Shown: positions 16,822-26,651, numbered from the stretch's first letter. The stretch: 64,000 nt of DNA from an uncultured Lachnospiraceae bacterium (GCA_902793685.1 CADBEN010000005.1:124001-188000), one strand, 5' to 3'. Made by a program: numbers and translations. Notes: a model not told the origin generated them from the sequence alone.

Positions 16822-17769
16822 ATGGATTTCGGTCATATCTCAGTCCTTCTGAATGAAACGGTGGAAAGCCTGAACATCCGTCCCGACGGGATCTACGTGG
16901 ACGGGACACTGGGCGGCGGAGGCCACGCGTACCATGTGGCGGAGCGGCTGACCGGGGGCGGGCGGCTGATCGGGATCGATCAGGACGCGGACGCCATCGC
17001 GGCGGCGACGGAACGGCTGAAGCCCTTTGCGGACCGGGTCAGCATCGTCCGCGACAATTACGTCAATATAAAGAGCGTGCTCTCGGGACTCGGGATCACC
17101 GAAGAAGAGAAAGCAGTCGACGGCATCTATCTGGACCTGGGAGTTTCATCCTGGCAGCTGGACAACGCGGAGCGGGGATTCAGCTACATGGAGGACGCGC
17201 CGCTGGACATGCGGATGGACCGGAGGCAGTCGCAGACCGCTGCGGATCTCGTCAATACCGCGACGGAACAGGAGCTTTTCCGGATCATCCGGGATTACGG
17301 CGAAGACCGGTTCGCGAAGAACATTGCAAAGCATATCGTACAGGCGAGGGAACGGAAGCCTGTTGAGACAACGAAGGAACTGGCGGATATCATCCGCGGA
17401 GCGATCCCGATGAAGGTGCAGGTCACCGGCGGCCATCCGGCCATGCGGACCTTCCAGGCGATCCGGATCGCGCTGAACGAAGAGCTTACGGTGCTGGAAA
17501 ATTCCATCGATACGATGATACGGCTCCTGAAGCCGGGCGGAAGGCTTTCCATCATCACCTTCCACTCGCTGGAAGACAGGATCGTGAAGAACGGGTTCAG
17601 GAGAAACGAGCATCCCTGCATCTGCCCGCCGGGGTTTCCGGTGTGTGTCTGCGGAAGGGAGAGTCTCGGGACCGTGATCACGAAGAAGCCCATTCTTCCG
17701 ACGGAAGAGGAGATCCGGGAGAATTCCCGGTCCCACAGCGCAAAGCTGAGAGTGTTTGAACGGGCCTGA
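16822..17769 (+). CDS. rsmH: 16S rRNA (cytosine-1402-N4)-methyltransferase
   Basis: S-adenosylmethionine-dependent methyltransferase that modifies C1402 in the ribosomal P site. 315 aa, normal length. Conserved parts are [27 protein letters not shown] (SAM binding), [47 protein letters not shown] and [12 protein letters not shown] near the C-terminus. AGGAGGG precedes the ATG. It is second in the dcw cluster, followed by a 130-nt spacer with short repeats before ftsL. Confidence 0.95.
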   Translation: MDFGHISVLLNETVESLNIRPDGIYVDGTLGGGGHAYHVAERLTGGGRLIGIDQDADAIAAATERLKPFADRVSIVRDNYVNIKSVLSGLGITEEEKAVDGIYLDLGVSSWQLDNAERGFSYMEDAPLDMRMDRRQSQTAADLVNTATEQELFRIIRDYGEDRFAKNIAKHIVQARERKPVETTKELADIIRGAIPMKVQVTGGHPAMRTFQAIRIALNEELTVLENSIDTMIRLLKPGGRLSIITFHSLEDRIVKNGFRRNEHPCICPPGFPVCVCGRESLGTVITKKPILPTEEEIRENSRSHSAKLRVFERA

Positions 17770-17841
17770 AGCCCGGGAAAGCGTGTCAGAACGGGGCGGA
17801 AAGCCCGGAAAGAAGTGTTTTACGGGTGAAAGCCCGGGGAG
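17768..17841 (+). repeat. Three short direct repeats between rsmH and ftsL
   Basis: GAAGCCCGGGAAAG-like units begin at 17768, about 17799 and 17828, roughly 30 nt apart and with a few mismatches. The spacer shows no conserved coding sequence although the frame is open upstream of ftsL. Confidence 0.5.
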
Positions 17842-17899
17842 ATATGAAAAAGAGCAGTTGCCGGAAGCCATAAGCGCGGAAGGCAGGGGGGAGCAGTCA

Positions 17900-18439
17900 A
17901 TGAGCAGAGCAGCAGTACGGACCGTGAGAAGAGCGGCGGCAGTGAGAACGAACCGCAGCTCCATGGATGCGTATACCTACGGAACCGCGGCACGGGAGGT
18001 CGCGCCGTCCTACGAGGAAGTGCAGCGGAGAGAGCGCCGTCTTGAACAGCGCAGAAGAGTTCGCACCGCGAAGAGAAGACAGCAGGAAGCAGCCCGTATG
18101 GACCTTCCTTATCTTATGATGTTCATTGTTGCCACTGTCGCGGCCCTGCTGATCTGCTGCAGCTATATCCGTGTGCAGTCCGAGATCGCGGGAAGCATTC
18201 ACCAGATCTCTGCTTTAGAGCAGGAGCTGGAGAGAATGCGCAGCGAGAATAACGCGCTGGAGACCCGCATCAACACCAGCATCGACCTCGACCACATCTA
18301 TGACGTCGCAGTCAGCGAGCTTGGAATGGTGAGCGCAAACCGCGGACAGATCATCCGCTATAAAAACACGGAAAGTGAGTATGTGAGACAGTATGAAGAC
18401 ATCCCCGGACAGGCGCCGAGAGGGAAGGCCCGCAGATAA
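17900..18439 (+). CDS. ftsL: FtsL-like septum formation protein
   Basis: Small bitopic division protein, 179 aa, expected to act with FtsQ/DivIB and FtsB/DivIC in activating septal wall synthesis. The cytosolic N-terminus is long and very basic (RRERRLEQRRRVRTAKRRQQEAAR). One membrane span follows (LPYLMMFIVATVAALLICCSYI), then a short extracellular coiled coil (QISALEQELERMRSENNALETRI), the layout of FtsL. Sequence conservation is low, as usual for FtsL; the position between rsmH and a class B PBP supports the call. The frame is open from 17756, but the ATG at 17900 is preceded by AGGGGGGAG and fits best. Confidence 0.8.
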   Translation: MSRAAVRTVRRAAAVRTNRSSMDAYTYGTAAREVAPSYEEVQRRERRLEQRRRVRTAKRRQQEAARMDLPYLMMFIVATVAALLICCSYIRVQSEIAGSIHQISALEQELERMRSENNALETRINTSIDLDHIYDVAVSELGMVSANRGQIIRYKNTESEYVRQYEDIPGQAPRGKARR

Positions 18440-20519
18440 TTCCGGGAACCCTAACGCTGCAGGACCCGGACTGCGGACATATATGCGAGAAAAGCTGGCA
18501 GTCACCACTCTGGTGATCATGCTGGCTTTGTTTGCGTTGATATTCCGCATCTGGTACATTCAGGACCACTTCGGAGAGGAGTACAACCAGCGCGTTCTGG
18601 CGCAGCAGCAGTACGATTCCCGGATCATTCCCTACCGCCGCGGCGATATCGTGGACCGGAACGGCACCTTCCTCGCCACCACTAACAAGGTCTACACGCT
18701 GATCCTGGATCCCTACATCATCAACCAGGATCAGGATAAGTACCTGGAGCCCACGGTCACGCTGCTCAGCGAGGTCTTCGGCTACAGCCAGGACGACCTT
18801 CGGAAGATCATCGCGGACCGCAGCGATTCCCGCTATGTCCGCTACGCGAAAAACCTGACCTACGACCAGAAGACGCAGTTTGAAAGCCGGATGAAGGAGA
18901 TGAACGACGGATTCCGGAAGGAGGCGGTGCAGCAGCGGGTCAACGGCGCATGGTTCGAAGACGCCTACATCCGTTCCTATCCCCAGGGGGCCCTGGGCTG
19001 CAATGTCATCGGCTTCTCCCAGAGTGAGGGAGCCGAGGGATCCGGCGGCATCGAGCAGTACTACAACAGCCAGCTGGTGGGAACGGCAGGCAGAGAGTAC
19101 GGCTATCTGAACGACGAGGCGAACCTGGAGCGCGTCATCAAGCCGGCGGCGGACGGCAACACGGTGGTCTCCACCATCGACGTCCGGGTACAGAGCATCA
19201 TTGAGCGTCACATCGCGGCCTTTGAGGCGGAGATGGGCGGAAACAATACCTGCGTCATCGTTATGAACCCGAAGAACGGCGAGATCCTCGGCATGGCGAC
19301 GAACCACCGGTTCGATCTGAACGATCCCAGAAATCTGGACGCCTACTTCACGCCGGAGCAGCAGGCTGCGATGACGGACGAGCAGCGCTTTGAGGCATGG
19401 AACCTGCTCTGGCGCAACTTCTGTGTCAGCGACACCTACGAGCCGGGTTCCACTTCGAAGATATTCACAGTGGCGGCAGGCCTGGAGAACGGCACCATCA
19501 ACGGGACCGAAGTCTACAACTGCGGCGGCTCCCTGGAAGTCGGCGGATGGCCCATCCACTGCGCGAAGAGGATCGGCCACGGTCCTCTGGACGTTACCGA
19601 GAGTATCATGCAGTCCTGCAATGTCGCCATGATGCGTATCGTCCAGGGCCTCGGAAAAGAGAGGTTCGCCCAGATGCAGCGCCTGTTCGGCTTCGGAAGT
19701 TCCACCGGAATCGATCTTCCCGCGGAGGCGGACACCACCAACCTGATCTATCCTGTCGACAAGATGGGTTCGGCAGATCTGGCGACGAACTCCTTCGGCC
19801 AGAACTACAACTGCACCATGGTCCAGATGGCGGCAGCATTCTGCTCCGCGATCAACGGCGGAAACTATTATCAGCCCCATGTGGTGAAGCAGATCCTGAA
19901 CGCCCAGGGCTCGGTCCTCCGTGACATCCAGCCGGAGCTGATGCGTGAGACCTGTTCTGCGGAGACCTCCGCATTCCTGCGGAACGCGCTGCACCGCACG
20001 GTTTCTGAAGGAACCGGAAAGGCTGCCGGCGTCGCGGGCTACGACATCGGCGGAAAGACCGGTACCGCGGAGAAATACCCGCGTTCTGAGCACAATTACC
20101 TGGTTTCCTTCTGCGGTTTCGCACCGACGGATGATCCGCAGGTCCTCTGCTACGTCATTGTCGACACGCCCCACACCGCGGACCAGCCGCACAGTACCTT
20201 TGCCAGCGGCATTTTCCACAACATCATGGAAGAACTTCTTCCTTATCTGAACGTTTTCCCGAACACCCCGGTGGAGGATCCCGGCGTCAACGAGGCCGGC
20301 GCGCCCCTTTCCGAGGGAATCAACGACAACAGCAATCTTCCGGTTCCGGCTGAGACCCGCCCGGCAGTGATCTTCGACGACGAAGAGTCGGTGGATCCGG
20401 CCGTCGAGGGCGAGGAGGCTCTGCCCGGAACGCCTGCGGGACAGGAAGCGGCCCCGCAGGAGCCGCCGCCTGAGCCCTCCGGGGAGGAAGCCGCGGCCGA
20501 TGCCGGCAGCGCGGAGTGA
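18393..20519 (+). CDS. Class B penicillin-binding protein (FtsI/PbpB-type transpeptidase)
   Basis: Membrane-anchored peptidoglycan transpeptidase for division. 708 aa as drawn. One N-terminal span (LAVTTLVIMLALFALIFRIWYI), the PBP dimerisation domain from YRRGDIVDRNGTFLATT, and a transpeptidase domain with the active-site serine in GSTSKIFTV (about residue 353), SCN in IMQSCNVAMMRI, and GGKTGTAEKYP (about residue 555). No PASTA domain; instead an acidic Pro/Glu-rich tail of about 90 residues. The start is uncertain. ATG 18393 overlaps ftsL by 47 nt with a poor ribosome binding site; ATG 18483 would give 678 aa with an equally weak site. Position in the dcw cluster points to the septal PBP rather than SpoVD. 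Confidence 0.9.
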   Translation: MKTSPDRRREGRPADNSGNPNAAGPGLRTYMREKLAVTTLVIMLALFALIFRIWYIQDHFGEEYNQRVLAQQQYDSRIIPYRRGDIVDRNGTFLATTNKVYTLILDPYIINQDQDKYLEPTVTLLSEVFGYSQDDLRKIIADRSDSRYVRYAKNLTYDQKTQFESRMKEMNDGFRKEAVQQRVNGAWFEDAYIRSYPQGALGCNVIGFSQSEGAEGSGGIEQYYNSQLVGTAGREYGYLNDEANLERVIKPAADGNTVVSTIDVRVQSIIERHIAAFEAEMGGNNTCVIVMNPKNGEILGMATNHRFDLNDPRNLDAYFTPEQQAAMTDEQRFEAWNLLWRNFCVSDTYEPGSTSKIFTVAAGLENGTINGTEVYNCGGSLEVGGWPIHCAKRIGHGPLDVTESIMQSCNVAMMRIVQGLGKERFAQMQRLFGFGSSTGIDLPAEADTTNLIYPVDKMGSADLATNSFGQNYNCTMVQMAAAFCSAINGGNYYQPHVVKQILNAQGSVLRDIQPELMRETCSAETSAFLRNALHRTVSEGTGKAAGVAGYDIGGKTGTAEKYPRSEHNYLVSFCGFAPTDDPQVLCYVIVDTPHTADQPHSTFASGIFHNIMEELLPYLNVFPNTPVEDPGVNEAGAPLSEGINDNSNLPVPAETRPAVIFDDEESVDPAVEGEEALPGTPAGQEAAPQEPPPEPSGEEAAADAGSAE

Positions 20520-20559
20520 CCGGAAATCTGTACAATCAGAGTCATATTGCACAACGAAC

Positions 20560-20588
20560 TTGCGCGCGGCACAGTCTCGCGGTATACT
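20560..20588 (+). promoter_or_regulatory. Internal promoter upstream of mraY
   Basis: TTGCGC (20560-20565), 17-nt spacer, TATACT (20583-20588), 45 nt before the mraY start. The same -35 hexamer and spacing recur before ftsZ (25221). Confidence 0.6.
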
Positions 20589-20632
20589 GACTAAAATATG
20601 ACTAAGTTGACATAAAAGGCGGGAAACATTCT

Positions 20633-21604
20633 ATGCTTACAGATTCCATCATTGCGCTGCTCATATCCTTCGTGGTCTGTGCAGCGCTTTGCCCTGTTAT
20701 GATCCCTGTGCTGCACCGCATGAAATTCGGCCAGCAGGTCCGGGACGACGGTCCCCAGGCCCACCTGAAGAAGCAGGGAACGCCGACCATGGGCGGCATC
20801 ATGATCGTGATCGCGGTTATTGCGGGAACACTGCCCTTCGTGGTGAAGCACCCCCTGGTGCGGCCGGTGCTGATCTTCACCGTGGTCTACGGCTTCATCG
20901 GTTTTCTCGATGATTACCTGAAGATCCGGAAAAAGCAGTCTGAGGGACTCAGCGTGAAGCAGAAGCTGGTGATGCAGCTCATAGCCACCGGCCTTCTGGC
21001 GGTCTGGCTCTACAGACATCCGCAGGCGGGAAGCGGGATGCTGATCCCCTTCACCGGCGGACTGAAGGACGGCATGTTCCTTAAACTCGGCATCCTGTAT
21101 ATTCCGGCGGTCTTCTTTATCGTCCTCGGGACGGACAACGGCGTGAACTTTACGGACGGCCTGGACGGGCTCTGTTCCTCCGTCACCGTCGCGTTTTCCC
21201 TGTTCTTCCTGGCGGCGGCCGTGAAGGAGGGCATTCCGGCGGCGCCTGTGGCGGGCGCAGTGATCGGAGCACTGCTCGGCTTTCTTCTGTTCAACTGCTA
21301 TCCGGCGAAGGTCTTTATGGGAGACACCGGTTCCCTGGCGCTGGGCGGATACGCGGCGTCCCTGGCGCTGGTCATGCAGATGCCGCTGTTTATCGTGATC
21401 GTCGGTTTTATCTACCTCGCCGAGGTGCTTTCGGTCATGATCCAGGTCGGCTATTTCAAGAAGACCCACGGAAAGCGGATCTTCCGGATGGCGCCGATCC
21501 ACCATCATTTTGAACTTGGCGGATGGTCGGAGACGCGGGTCGTGACCGTGTTCACGACGGTCACGGTCATTCTTTCCCTGATCGCGTGGCTGGGACTTCA
21601 GTGA
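20633..21604 (+). CDS. mraY: Phospho-N-acetylmuramoyl-pentapeptide-transferase
   Basis: Polytopic enzyme that moves phospho-MurNAc-pentapeptide from UDP to undecaprenyl phosphate, making lipid I. 323 aa with about ten membrane spans. Diagnostic segments are GQQVRDDGPQAHLKKQGTPTMGGI, FLDDYLKIRKKQSEGLSVKQK with the Asp pair, TDNGVNFTDGLDGL, FMGDTGSLALGG, and RIFRMAPIHHHFELGGWSE, which are the conserved magnesium and histidine motifs of MraY. It follows the PBP directly; the murE and murF genes often found here are missing. It has its own promoter. Confidence 0.96.
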   Translation: MLTDSIIALLISFVVCAALCPVMIPVLHRMKFGQQVRDDGPQAHLKKQGTPTMGGIMIVIAVIAGTLPFVVKHPLVRPVLIFTVVYGFIGFLDDYLKIRKKQSEGLSVKQKLVMQLIATGLLAVWLYRHPQAGSGMLIPFTGGLKDGMFLKLGILYIPAVFFIVLGTDNGVNFTDGLDGLCSSVTVAFSLFFLAAAVKEGIPAAPVAGAVIGALLGFLLFNCYPAKVFMGDTGSLALGGYAASLALVMQMPLFIVIVGFIYLAEVLSVMIQVGYFKKTHGKRIFRMAPIHHHFELGGWSETRVVTVFTTVTVILSLIAWLGLQ

Positions 21605-21636
21605 GGCTGACGGCGCGGAGAGAACGAAAAAGCGCG

Positions 21637-21694
21637 GAAGCGTCATAAGAACACGGAAGTGCCGGAAGAGCAAAGAAGCGTCATAAGAACACGG
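21637..21694 (+). repeat. Direct 20-bp repeat upstream of murD
   Basis: GAAGCGTCATAAGAACACGG occurs identically at 21637-21656 and 21675-21694, period 38 bp, in the 144-nt spacer between mraY and murD. Confidence 0.85.
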
Positions 21695-21748
21695 GAAGTA
21701 AAAATAATAGAGAAAAACACACAGAATTTCCACGGGAGGGTTTTGGAG

Positions 21749-23107
21749 ATGAGTGAGAGAATTATGGTTGCAGGCGCAGGCAGAAGCGGGATCGCGGCCG
21801 CGAACCTGATCCTTGAGACCGGCGGGCAGGTGTTCCTGTACGACGGAAATGAGAAGCTGGACGTGCAGGCGCTTCGGGAGAAATTCCCGGAGGACGCGAA
21901 GATCACGATCAAGACCGGCGCGCTGGAGAAGCCGGATCTCAACGGCGTCCAGATCTGCGTGATGAGCCCGGGCATCGATCTGGAGATGCCCTTCGTAAAG
22001 ATGCTCACAGACAACAAGATCCAGCTCTGGAGCGAGATCGAGCTGGGATATCAGGTCGCTAAGGGACAGCTGATCGCGATCACGGGAACCAACGGAAAGA
22101 CCACCACCACTGCGCTGACCGGAGAGATCATGGCGAATGCCTTCGGCGCGGAAAATGAGTTTACGGTCGGAAACATCGGCACCCCCTATGCGGAGAAGGC
22201 CCTTCTGACCACGGACAAGTCGGTGACTGTCCTGGAGGCGTCCAGTTTCATGCTGGAGACCATCATCCGCTTCCATCCCCATGTCTCCGCGATTACGAAC
22301 ATCACGCCGGATCACCTGAACCGGCATCATACCATGGACAATTATGCCCGGATCAAAGAGGACATCACCACGAACCAGACGAAGGAAGACTTCATCGTCC
22401 TCAATTACGACGATCCGCGGCTTCGTGAGTTCGGCGAGAGCGAGGACTGCCCGGCGACGGTGGTCTTCTTCTCCAGCACGCAGATCCTGGACGACGGCTA
22501 TGACCTCGAGGACGGCGTGATCATGAAGAAGGTGAAGGGGAAGGCGACGCCGGTCCTGGCGGTGGACGAGCTCCAGATCCTCGGAAAGCACAATCACGAG
22601 AACGTCATGACGGCAGTGGCCATCGCCGAGGCTATGAAAGTCCCGATGGACGTGATCCGGAAGACCTGCAGAGAATTCCAGGCGGTGGAGCACCGTATTG
22701 AGTTCGTCATGGAGCGCTACGGCGTGAAGTACTACAACGATTCCAAGGGAACCAATCCGGATGCTGCGATCCAGGCCATCAAGGCGATGCCGGGACCGAC
22801 GATCCTGATCGGCGGCGGCTACGACAAGAAGTCCTCCTACGACGAGTGGATCGAGTCCTTCGACGGAAAAGTCCGTTATCTGGTGCTGATGGGCCAGACC
22901 CGCGACGCTATTGCGGACTGCGCGAAGAAGCACGGCTTCACGAACATCATGTACGCGGAAGACATGAAGGAAGCGGTCCAGGTCTGCGCGAGCTATGCCA
23001 ACGCAGGGGACTACGTCCTGCTTTCCCCGGCCTGCGCGAGCTGGGGCATGTTCAAGGATTTCGAGGAGCGCGGACGCATCTTCAAGGACTGCGTGCGGTC
23101 ACTTTAA
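21749..23107 (+). CDS. murD: UDP-N-acetylmuramoyl-L-alanine--D-glutamate ligase
   Basis: Cytosolic ATP-dependent Mur ligase that adds D-glutamate to UDP-MurNAc-L-alanine. 452 aa. The N-terminal Rossmann part starts MSERIMVAGAGRSGIAAANLI; the ATP-binding motif is AITGTNGKTTTTALTGEI. VLEASSFMLE, NITPDHLNRH and EHRIEFVMERYGVKYYNDSKGTNPDA are Mur-ligase motifs, the last contacting substrate. GGGAGGG 8 nt before ATG 21749 selects this start over the open frame from 21659. The C-terminus ends LSPACASWGMFKDFEERGRIFKDCV, typical of MurD. Confidence 0.95.
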   Translation: MSERIMVAGAGRSGIAAANLILETGGQVFLYDGNEKLDVQALREKFPEDAKITIKTGALEKPDLNGVQICVMSPGIDLEMPFVKMLTDNKIQLWSEIELGYQVAKGQLIAITGTNGKTTTTALTGEIMANAFGAENEFTVGNIGTPYAEKALLTTDKSVTVLEASSFMLETIIRFHPHVSAITNITPDHLNRHHTMDNYARIKEDITTNQTKEDFIVLNYDDPRLREFGESEDCPATVVFFSSTQILDDGYDLEDGVIMKKVKGKATPVLAVDELQILGKHNHENVMTAVAIAEAMKVPMDVIRKTCREFQAVEHRIEFVMERYGVKYYNDSKGTNPDAAIQAIKAMPGPTILIGGGYDKKSSYDEWIESFDGKVRYLVLMGQTRDAIADCAKKHGFTNIMYAEDMKEAVQVCASYANAGDYVLLSPACASWGMFKDFEERGRIFKDCVRSL

Positions 23108-23141
23108 ATTCCGGGCTGCCGGGGCGAAGGCCCCGGCCGGA

Positions 23142-23210
23142 AATGACCCGGCGGATGAGACGAAGATCCACGCAAGAGAATGACCCGGCAGACGAAACGA
23201 AGATCCGTGC
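23142..23210 (+). repeat. Imperfect 32-bp direct repeat between murD and ftsW
   Basis: Copies at 23142-23173 and 23179-23210 (AATGACCCGGC...ACGAAGATCC...) differ at about five positions. The 144-nt spacer shows no conserved gene. Confidence 0.75.
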
Positions 23211-23251
23211 CGGGAAGTAAGGAAAGGTAAAAAACCGGGAAAGGAGGGCGC

Positions 23252-24442
23252 ATGGCGGAGCAGAAGGCAAAAAAGAAAAAGAAGAGATCGCTGCGGCAGG
23301 TCATTTTCGGCGTGCGCCGTCCGGGGGACAAGTGGTTTTACGATTACAGTCTTGTCTTTGCCATCGTGTTCCTCACGGCCGTAGGCCTGGTCATGATCCA
23401 TTCCTCCAGCTCCTATATGACCCAGATCAACAATCAGGATCCCATGTACCATCTCAGGCGTCAGGGAGTCATCGCCCTGGCGGGATTCTTTCTGATGATC
23501 CTGATCTCCCGGATGGATTATCACTGGATGCTCAGATTCGGCGCCCCGCTGTATCTTGTCTCCTGCATCCTCCTGATCTACGCGTCCAGATTCGGGATCA
23601 TGGTCAACGGAAAGCGGCGCTGGATCCGTTTGCCCGGCGGCGTCAGCTTCCAGCCGACGGAGCTTGCGAAGCTTGCTCTGATTCTCTTGTTTTCCGTTTA
23701 CTGCGCCAGGAACATAAAACAATTGCGGACCCTGAAGGGGATCATCATCATAGGGGTCATCGACCTTCCGATCTTTTACCTGGTCGCGAAGAACAACCTG
23801 AGTTCCGGAATCATCGTCCTCGGTCTTGCCGTCATCATGAGCTTTGTGGCGACGGACATCAAGTGGATCTACGGTGCCGCGCTCGCACTTGTCTCGCTGG
23901 TGGTGGTGTTCGCCGCACAAATCAGTGAGGCTCTGGTCAACGCGGGGATCCTGGAAAAGTACCAGCTGAGCCGCATCCTGGTCTGGAAGGCGCCGGAACA
24001 GTATCCGCTGGACGGCGGCTATCAGGTCCTGCAGGGACTCTATGCCATAGGCTCCGGCGGCATTATGGGACGGGGACTCGGCGAGAGCATCCAGAAAATG
24101 GGAAGTCTTCCGGAGTCGCAGAACGATATGATCTTCGCGATCATCTGCGAAGAACTGGGACTGTTCGGGGCCGTCAGCATCATCCTCGTTTTCCTGTTTG
24201 TCATCTACCGATGCATGGTGATCGCGAACGACGCGCCGGATATGTACGGGTCTTTCCTGGTGATCGGCGTCATGTCGCAGATCGCGATGCAGGTCATTTT
24301 CAACATTGCGGTGGTCACGAATACCATGCCGAACACCGGCGTGACGCTTCCTTTCATCAGCGCCGGAGGCACATCGATCCTGTTCCTGATGGTGGAGATG
24401 GGCATGGTGCTGAGCGTGGCGCACATGATCAAGCTGAACTGA
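23252..24442 (+). CDS. ftsW: FtsW/RodA/SpoVE (SEDS) family glycosyltransferase
   Basis: Polytopic peptidoglycan polymerase acting with the class B PBP. 396 aa: a basic cytosolic start (QKAKKKKKRSLRQ), then about ten membrane spans. SEDS marks are GLVMIHSSSSYM, GKRRWIRLPGGVSFQPTELAKLALILLF, SSGIIVLGLAVIMSFVA, YQVLQGLYAIGSGGIMGRGLGESIQKMGSLPESQNDMIFAIICEELG with the catalytic loop, and NTGVTLPFISAGGTS. AAAGGAGGGC lies before the ATG. Position between murD and ftsQ favours FtsW. The murG gene normally next in line is absent here. Confidence 0.93.
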   Translation: MAEQKAKKKKKRSLRQVIFGVRRPGDKWFYDYSLVFAIVFLTAVGLVMIHSSSSYMTQINNQDPMYHLRRQGVIALAGFFLMILISRMDYHWMLRFGAPLYLVSCILLIYASRFGIMVNGKRRWIRLPGGVSFQPTELAKLALILLFSVYCARNIKQLRTLKGIIIIGVIDLPIFYLVAKNNLSSGIIVLGLAVIMSFVATDIKWIYGAALALVSLVVVFAAQISEALVNAGILEKYQLSRILVWKAPEQYPLDGGYQVLQGLYAIGSGGIMGRGLGESIQKMGSLPESQNDMIFAIICEELGLFGAVSIILVFLFVIYRCMVIANDAPDMYGSFLVIGVMSQIAMQVIFNIAVVTNTMPNTGVTLPFISAGGTSILFLMVEMGMVLSVAHMIKLN

Positions 24443-24453
24443 GGGGGACTGCG

Positions 24454-25161
24454 ATGAAGAACAAGATCATCCCGGTCCTCGTTTCAATTATCCTGCTGTT
24501 CGCTATCATCCTCGTGACGATCTCTGTCTCGGAGGTCGAGGTGACCGGAAACCGTTATTATACGGCGGAGCAGGTGGAGGAGCTGGTATTCCCGACCCGC
24601 GTCTCCAGGAACTGTATGGTCTGTTTTGTGCGGGAGATGCTGGGAAAGAAGCAGGACATTCCGTTTGTCCAGGATTACAAGATCAGCTTCACGTCGCCGA
24701 CGTCGGTGGAGATCATCCTGTATGAGAAGAGTCTTGTGGGATATGTTTCCTACATGAGCTCCTATATGTATTTTGACAAGGATGGCATTGTGGTCGAGAG
24801 CGCGAACCGGGGAATTCCCGGGATCCCGGAGGTGACGGGGCTGCGGTTCGGCAGCATCGTCCTCTACAAACCGCTCCCGGTGGAGAGCGAGAAGATCTTT
24901 TCCATGATCCTGAACCTGACGCAGGCTCTCTCCTCCAACGAGATCCCCGTGGACCGGATACGGTACGACCGGGACCTGAACGCAACGCTTCAGATCGGAG
25001 GGATCAGCGTCCAGCTCGGCAGCACGCAGGAGATGAACGGAAAGCTGACGCAGCTTAAAAACCTGCTGCCGGAGATCCGGGACAAGCACGGGACGGTGGA
25101 TCTGTCCGGGTATGATCCGACAGTCAGCAGGCCGCGGTTCTCCCTGCGGGAGACGCCTTAA
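24454..25161 (+). CDS. ftsQ: FtsQ/DivIB-type cell division protein
   Basis: Bitopic division protein, 235 aa, thought to link FtsL/FtsB with the septal synthase. A short cytosolic start and one membrane span (IIPVLVSIILLFAIILVTISV) are followed by an extracellular POTRA domain (VEVTGNRYYTAEQVEELVF...SFTSPTSVEIILYEKSLVGYVSY) and the beta-domain (FDKDGIVVESANRGIPGIPEVTGL). Sequence is divergent but domain order and position between ftsW and ftsZ are clear. GAGGGGG before ATG 24454 and the start of the hydrophobic span set the start, 11 nt after ftsW. Confidence 0.88.
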   Translation: MKNKIIPVLVSIILLFAIILVTISVSEVEVTGNRYYTAEQVEELVFPTRVSRNCMVCFVREMLGKKQDIPFVQDYKISFTSPTSVEIILYEKSLVGYVSYMSSYMYFDKDGIVVESANRGIPGIPEVTGLRFGSIVLYKPLPVESEKIFSMILNLTQALSSNEIPVDRIRYDRDLNATLQIGGISVQLGSTQEMNGKLTQLKNLLPEIRDKHGTVDLSGYDPTVSRPRFSLRETP

Positions 25162-25220
25162 GAGGGAAAACTGCACAGTGTTTTCTTAACGGAATTGTAA
25201 TATTTATATTTTCCGGACAC

Positions 25221-25249
25221 TTGCGCTTTGCAGGGAAAAAAAGTATGAT
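25221..25249 (+). promoter_or_regulatory. Promoter of ftsZ
   Basis: TTGCGC (25221-25226), 17-nt spacer, TATGAT (25244-25249), within the 196-nt gap after ftsQ. It gives ftsZ a leader of about 100 nt. Confidence 0.6.
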
Positions 25250-25357
25250 ATAGCCTAGAATGAGGATAGTATGGCGTACTGCCGTCGGCGGATCCCGGCG
25301 GCAGGCGCATGTAACTTTTTGTACTGACAACAGAGAGAGATACAGGAGGCACCCACC

Positions 25358-26644
25358 TTGTTGGAAATCAGACTGAATGAAGATGAAAGCGCAGCAAAAA
25401 TCATCGTCGTAGGCGTCGGCGGTGCGGGAAACAATGCTGTGAACCGTATGATCGACAGCAATGTCGAGGGCGTCGAGTTTATCGGGATCAACACCGATAA
25501 GCAGGCGCTTTCCATGAGTAAAGCACAGACGGCTATGCAGATCGGCGAGAAGCTGACCAAGGGTCTCGGCGCCGGCGCGAAGCCGGAGATCGGCGAGAAG
25601 GCCGCGGAAGAGAGCACGGAAGAGATCAAGAGCGCGCTGCAGGATGCAGATATGGTCTTTGTCACCTGCGGTATGGGCGGCGGAACCGGAACGGGCGCTG
25701 CTCCGGTCATCGCGAAGATCGCGAAGGACATGGGCAAGCTTACCGTCGGCGTCGTCACGAAGCCCTTCAAGTTCGAGGGCAGACAGCGCATGAACAATGC
25801 CATTATGGGCATTGACAACCTGAAGGCAGCGGTGGATACCCTGATCGTGATCCCGAACGACAAGCTTCTGGAGATCGTGGACCGCCGGACTTCCATGCCG
25901 GAAGCCTTCGGCAAGGCGGACGAGGTCCTGGAGCAGGCGGTCGAGGGCATCACCGATCTGATCAATGTCCCGGGCCTGGTCAACCTGGACTTCGCGGACG
26001 TGCAGACCGTCATGACCGACAAGGGTATTGCCCATATCGGAATCGGACGCGCGCACGGCGACGACAAGGCGATCGAGGCAGTCAAGCAGGCTGTTTCCAG
26101 CCCGCTGCTTGAGACCACCATCAACGGCGCGACCAACATCATCATCAATATCTCCGGTGACATCAGCCTCATCGAGGCGAACGAGGCCGCAAGCTATGTT
26201 CAGGAGCTGGCAGGAGAGGATGCGAACATCATCTTCGGTGCCGCTTACGATCCGAACGCTCAGGACGAGGCTACGATCACTGTCATCGCCACCGGTCTGG
26301 ATGAGGAAGCTCCGGCTTCTCTCGGCAGCGCCATGGGCGGCTTCGGCCGCATGGGCGGCCAGCAGCCGGTGAGAAAGCCTGCAGCGCAGGCAGCTGCTCC
26401 GGCAGCTCAGCAGTCTGCATACCAGCAGGCTCCGGCCCAGCAGGCAGCGCCGCAGCCGGCGTTCCAGCAGGCAGCTCCGGCACCGCAGCCGGTCCAGCAG
26501 GCGGTTCCGCAGCAGGCAGCCCCGGCTCCGCAGCCGGTCCAGCAGCCCGCTCCCGAAGAAGAGCCTGTGCAGCCGACCTGGCAGCCGAAGGAGAACCGGA
26601 AAGTGCAGATCAACATCCCGGATTTCCTCAAAAACAGGAAGTGA
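25358..26644 (+). CDS. ftsZ: Cell division protein FtsZ
   Basis: Tubulin-like GTPase that forms the Z ring. 428 aa. The GTP-binding part has [15 protein letters not shown] near the N-terminus, [14 protein letters not shown] (tubulin signature), and [17 protein letters not shown] with the T7-loop aspartates. Residues ~325-410 form a Q/A/P-rich linker (repeats such as [12 protein letters not shown]). The C-terminal peptide [11 protein letters not shown] should bind FtsA/SepF-like partners. It starts with TTG 25358, 8 nt after AGGAGG (25344-25349); a second TTG follows at once. ftsA is not next to it. Transcription ends in the structured element at 26652-26912. Confidence 0.97.
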   Translation: MLEIRLNEDESAAKIIVVGVGGAGNNAVNRMIDSNVEGVEFIGINTDKQALSMSKAQTAMQIGEKLTKGLGAGAKPEIGEKAAEESTEEIKSALQDADMVFVTCGMGGGTGTGAAPVIAKIAKDMGKLTVGVVTKPFKFEGRQRMNNAIMGIDNLKAAVDTLIVIPNDKLLEIVDRRTSMPEAFGKADEVLEQAVEGITDLINVPGLVNLDFADVQTVMTDKGIAHIGIGRAHGDDKAIEAVKQAVSSPLLETTINGATNIIINISGDISLIEANEAASYVQELAGEDANIIFGAAYDPNAQDEATITVIATGLDEEAPASLGSAMGGFGRMGGQQPVRKPAAQAAAPAAQQSAYQQAPAQQAAPQPAFQQAAPAPQPVQQAVPQQAAPAPQPVQQPAPEEEPVQPTWQPKENRKVQINIPDFLKNRK

Positions 26645-26651
26645 GCGCAGC

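Noticed and set aside
18393..20519. Assignment of the class B PBP as SpoVD
   Set aside because: No PASTA domain and dcw position next to ftsL; a general FtsI/PbpB-type label is safer.
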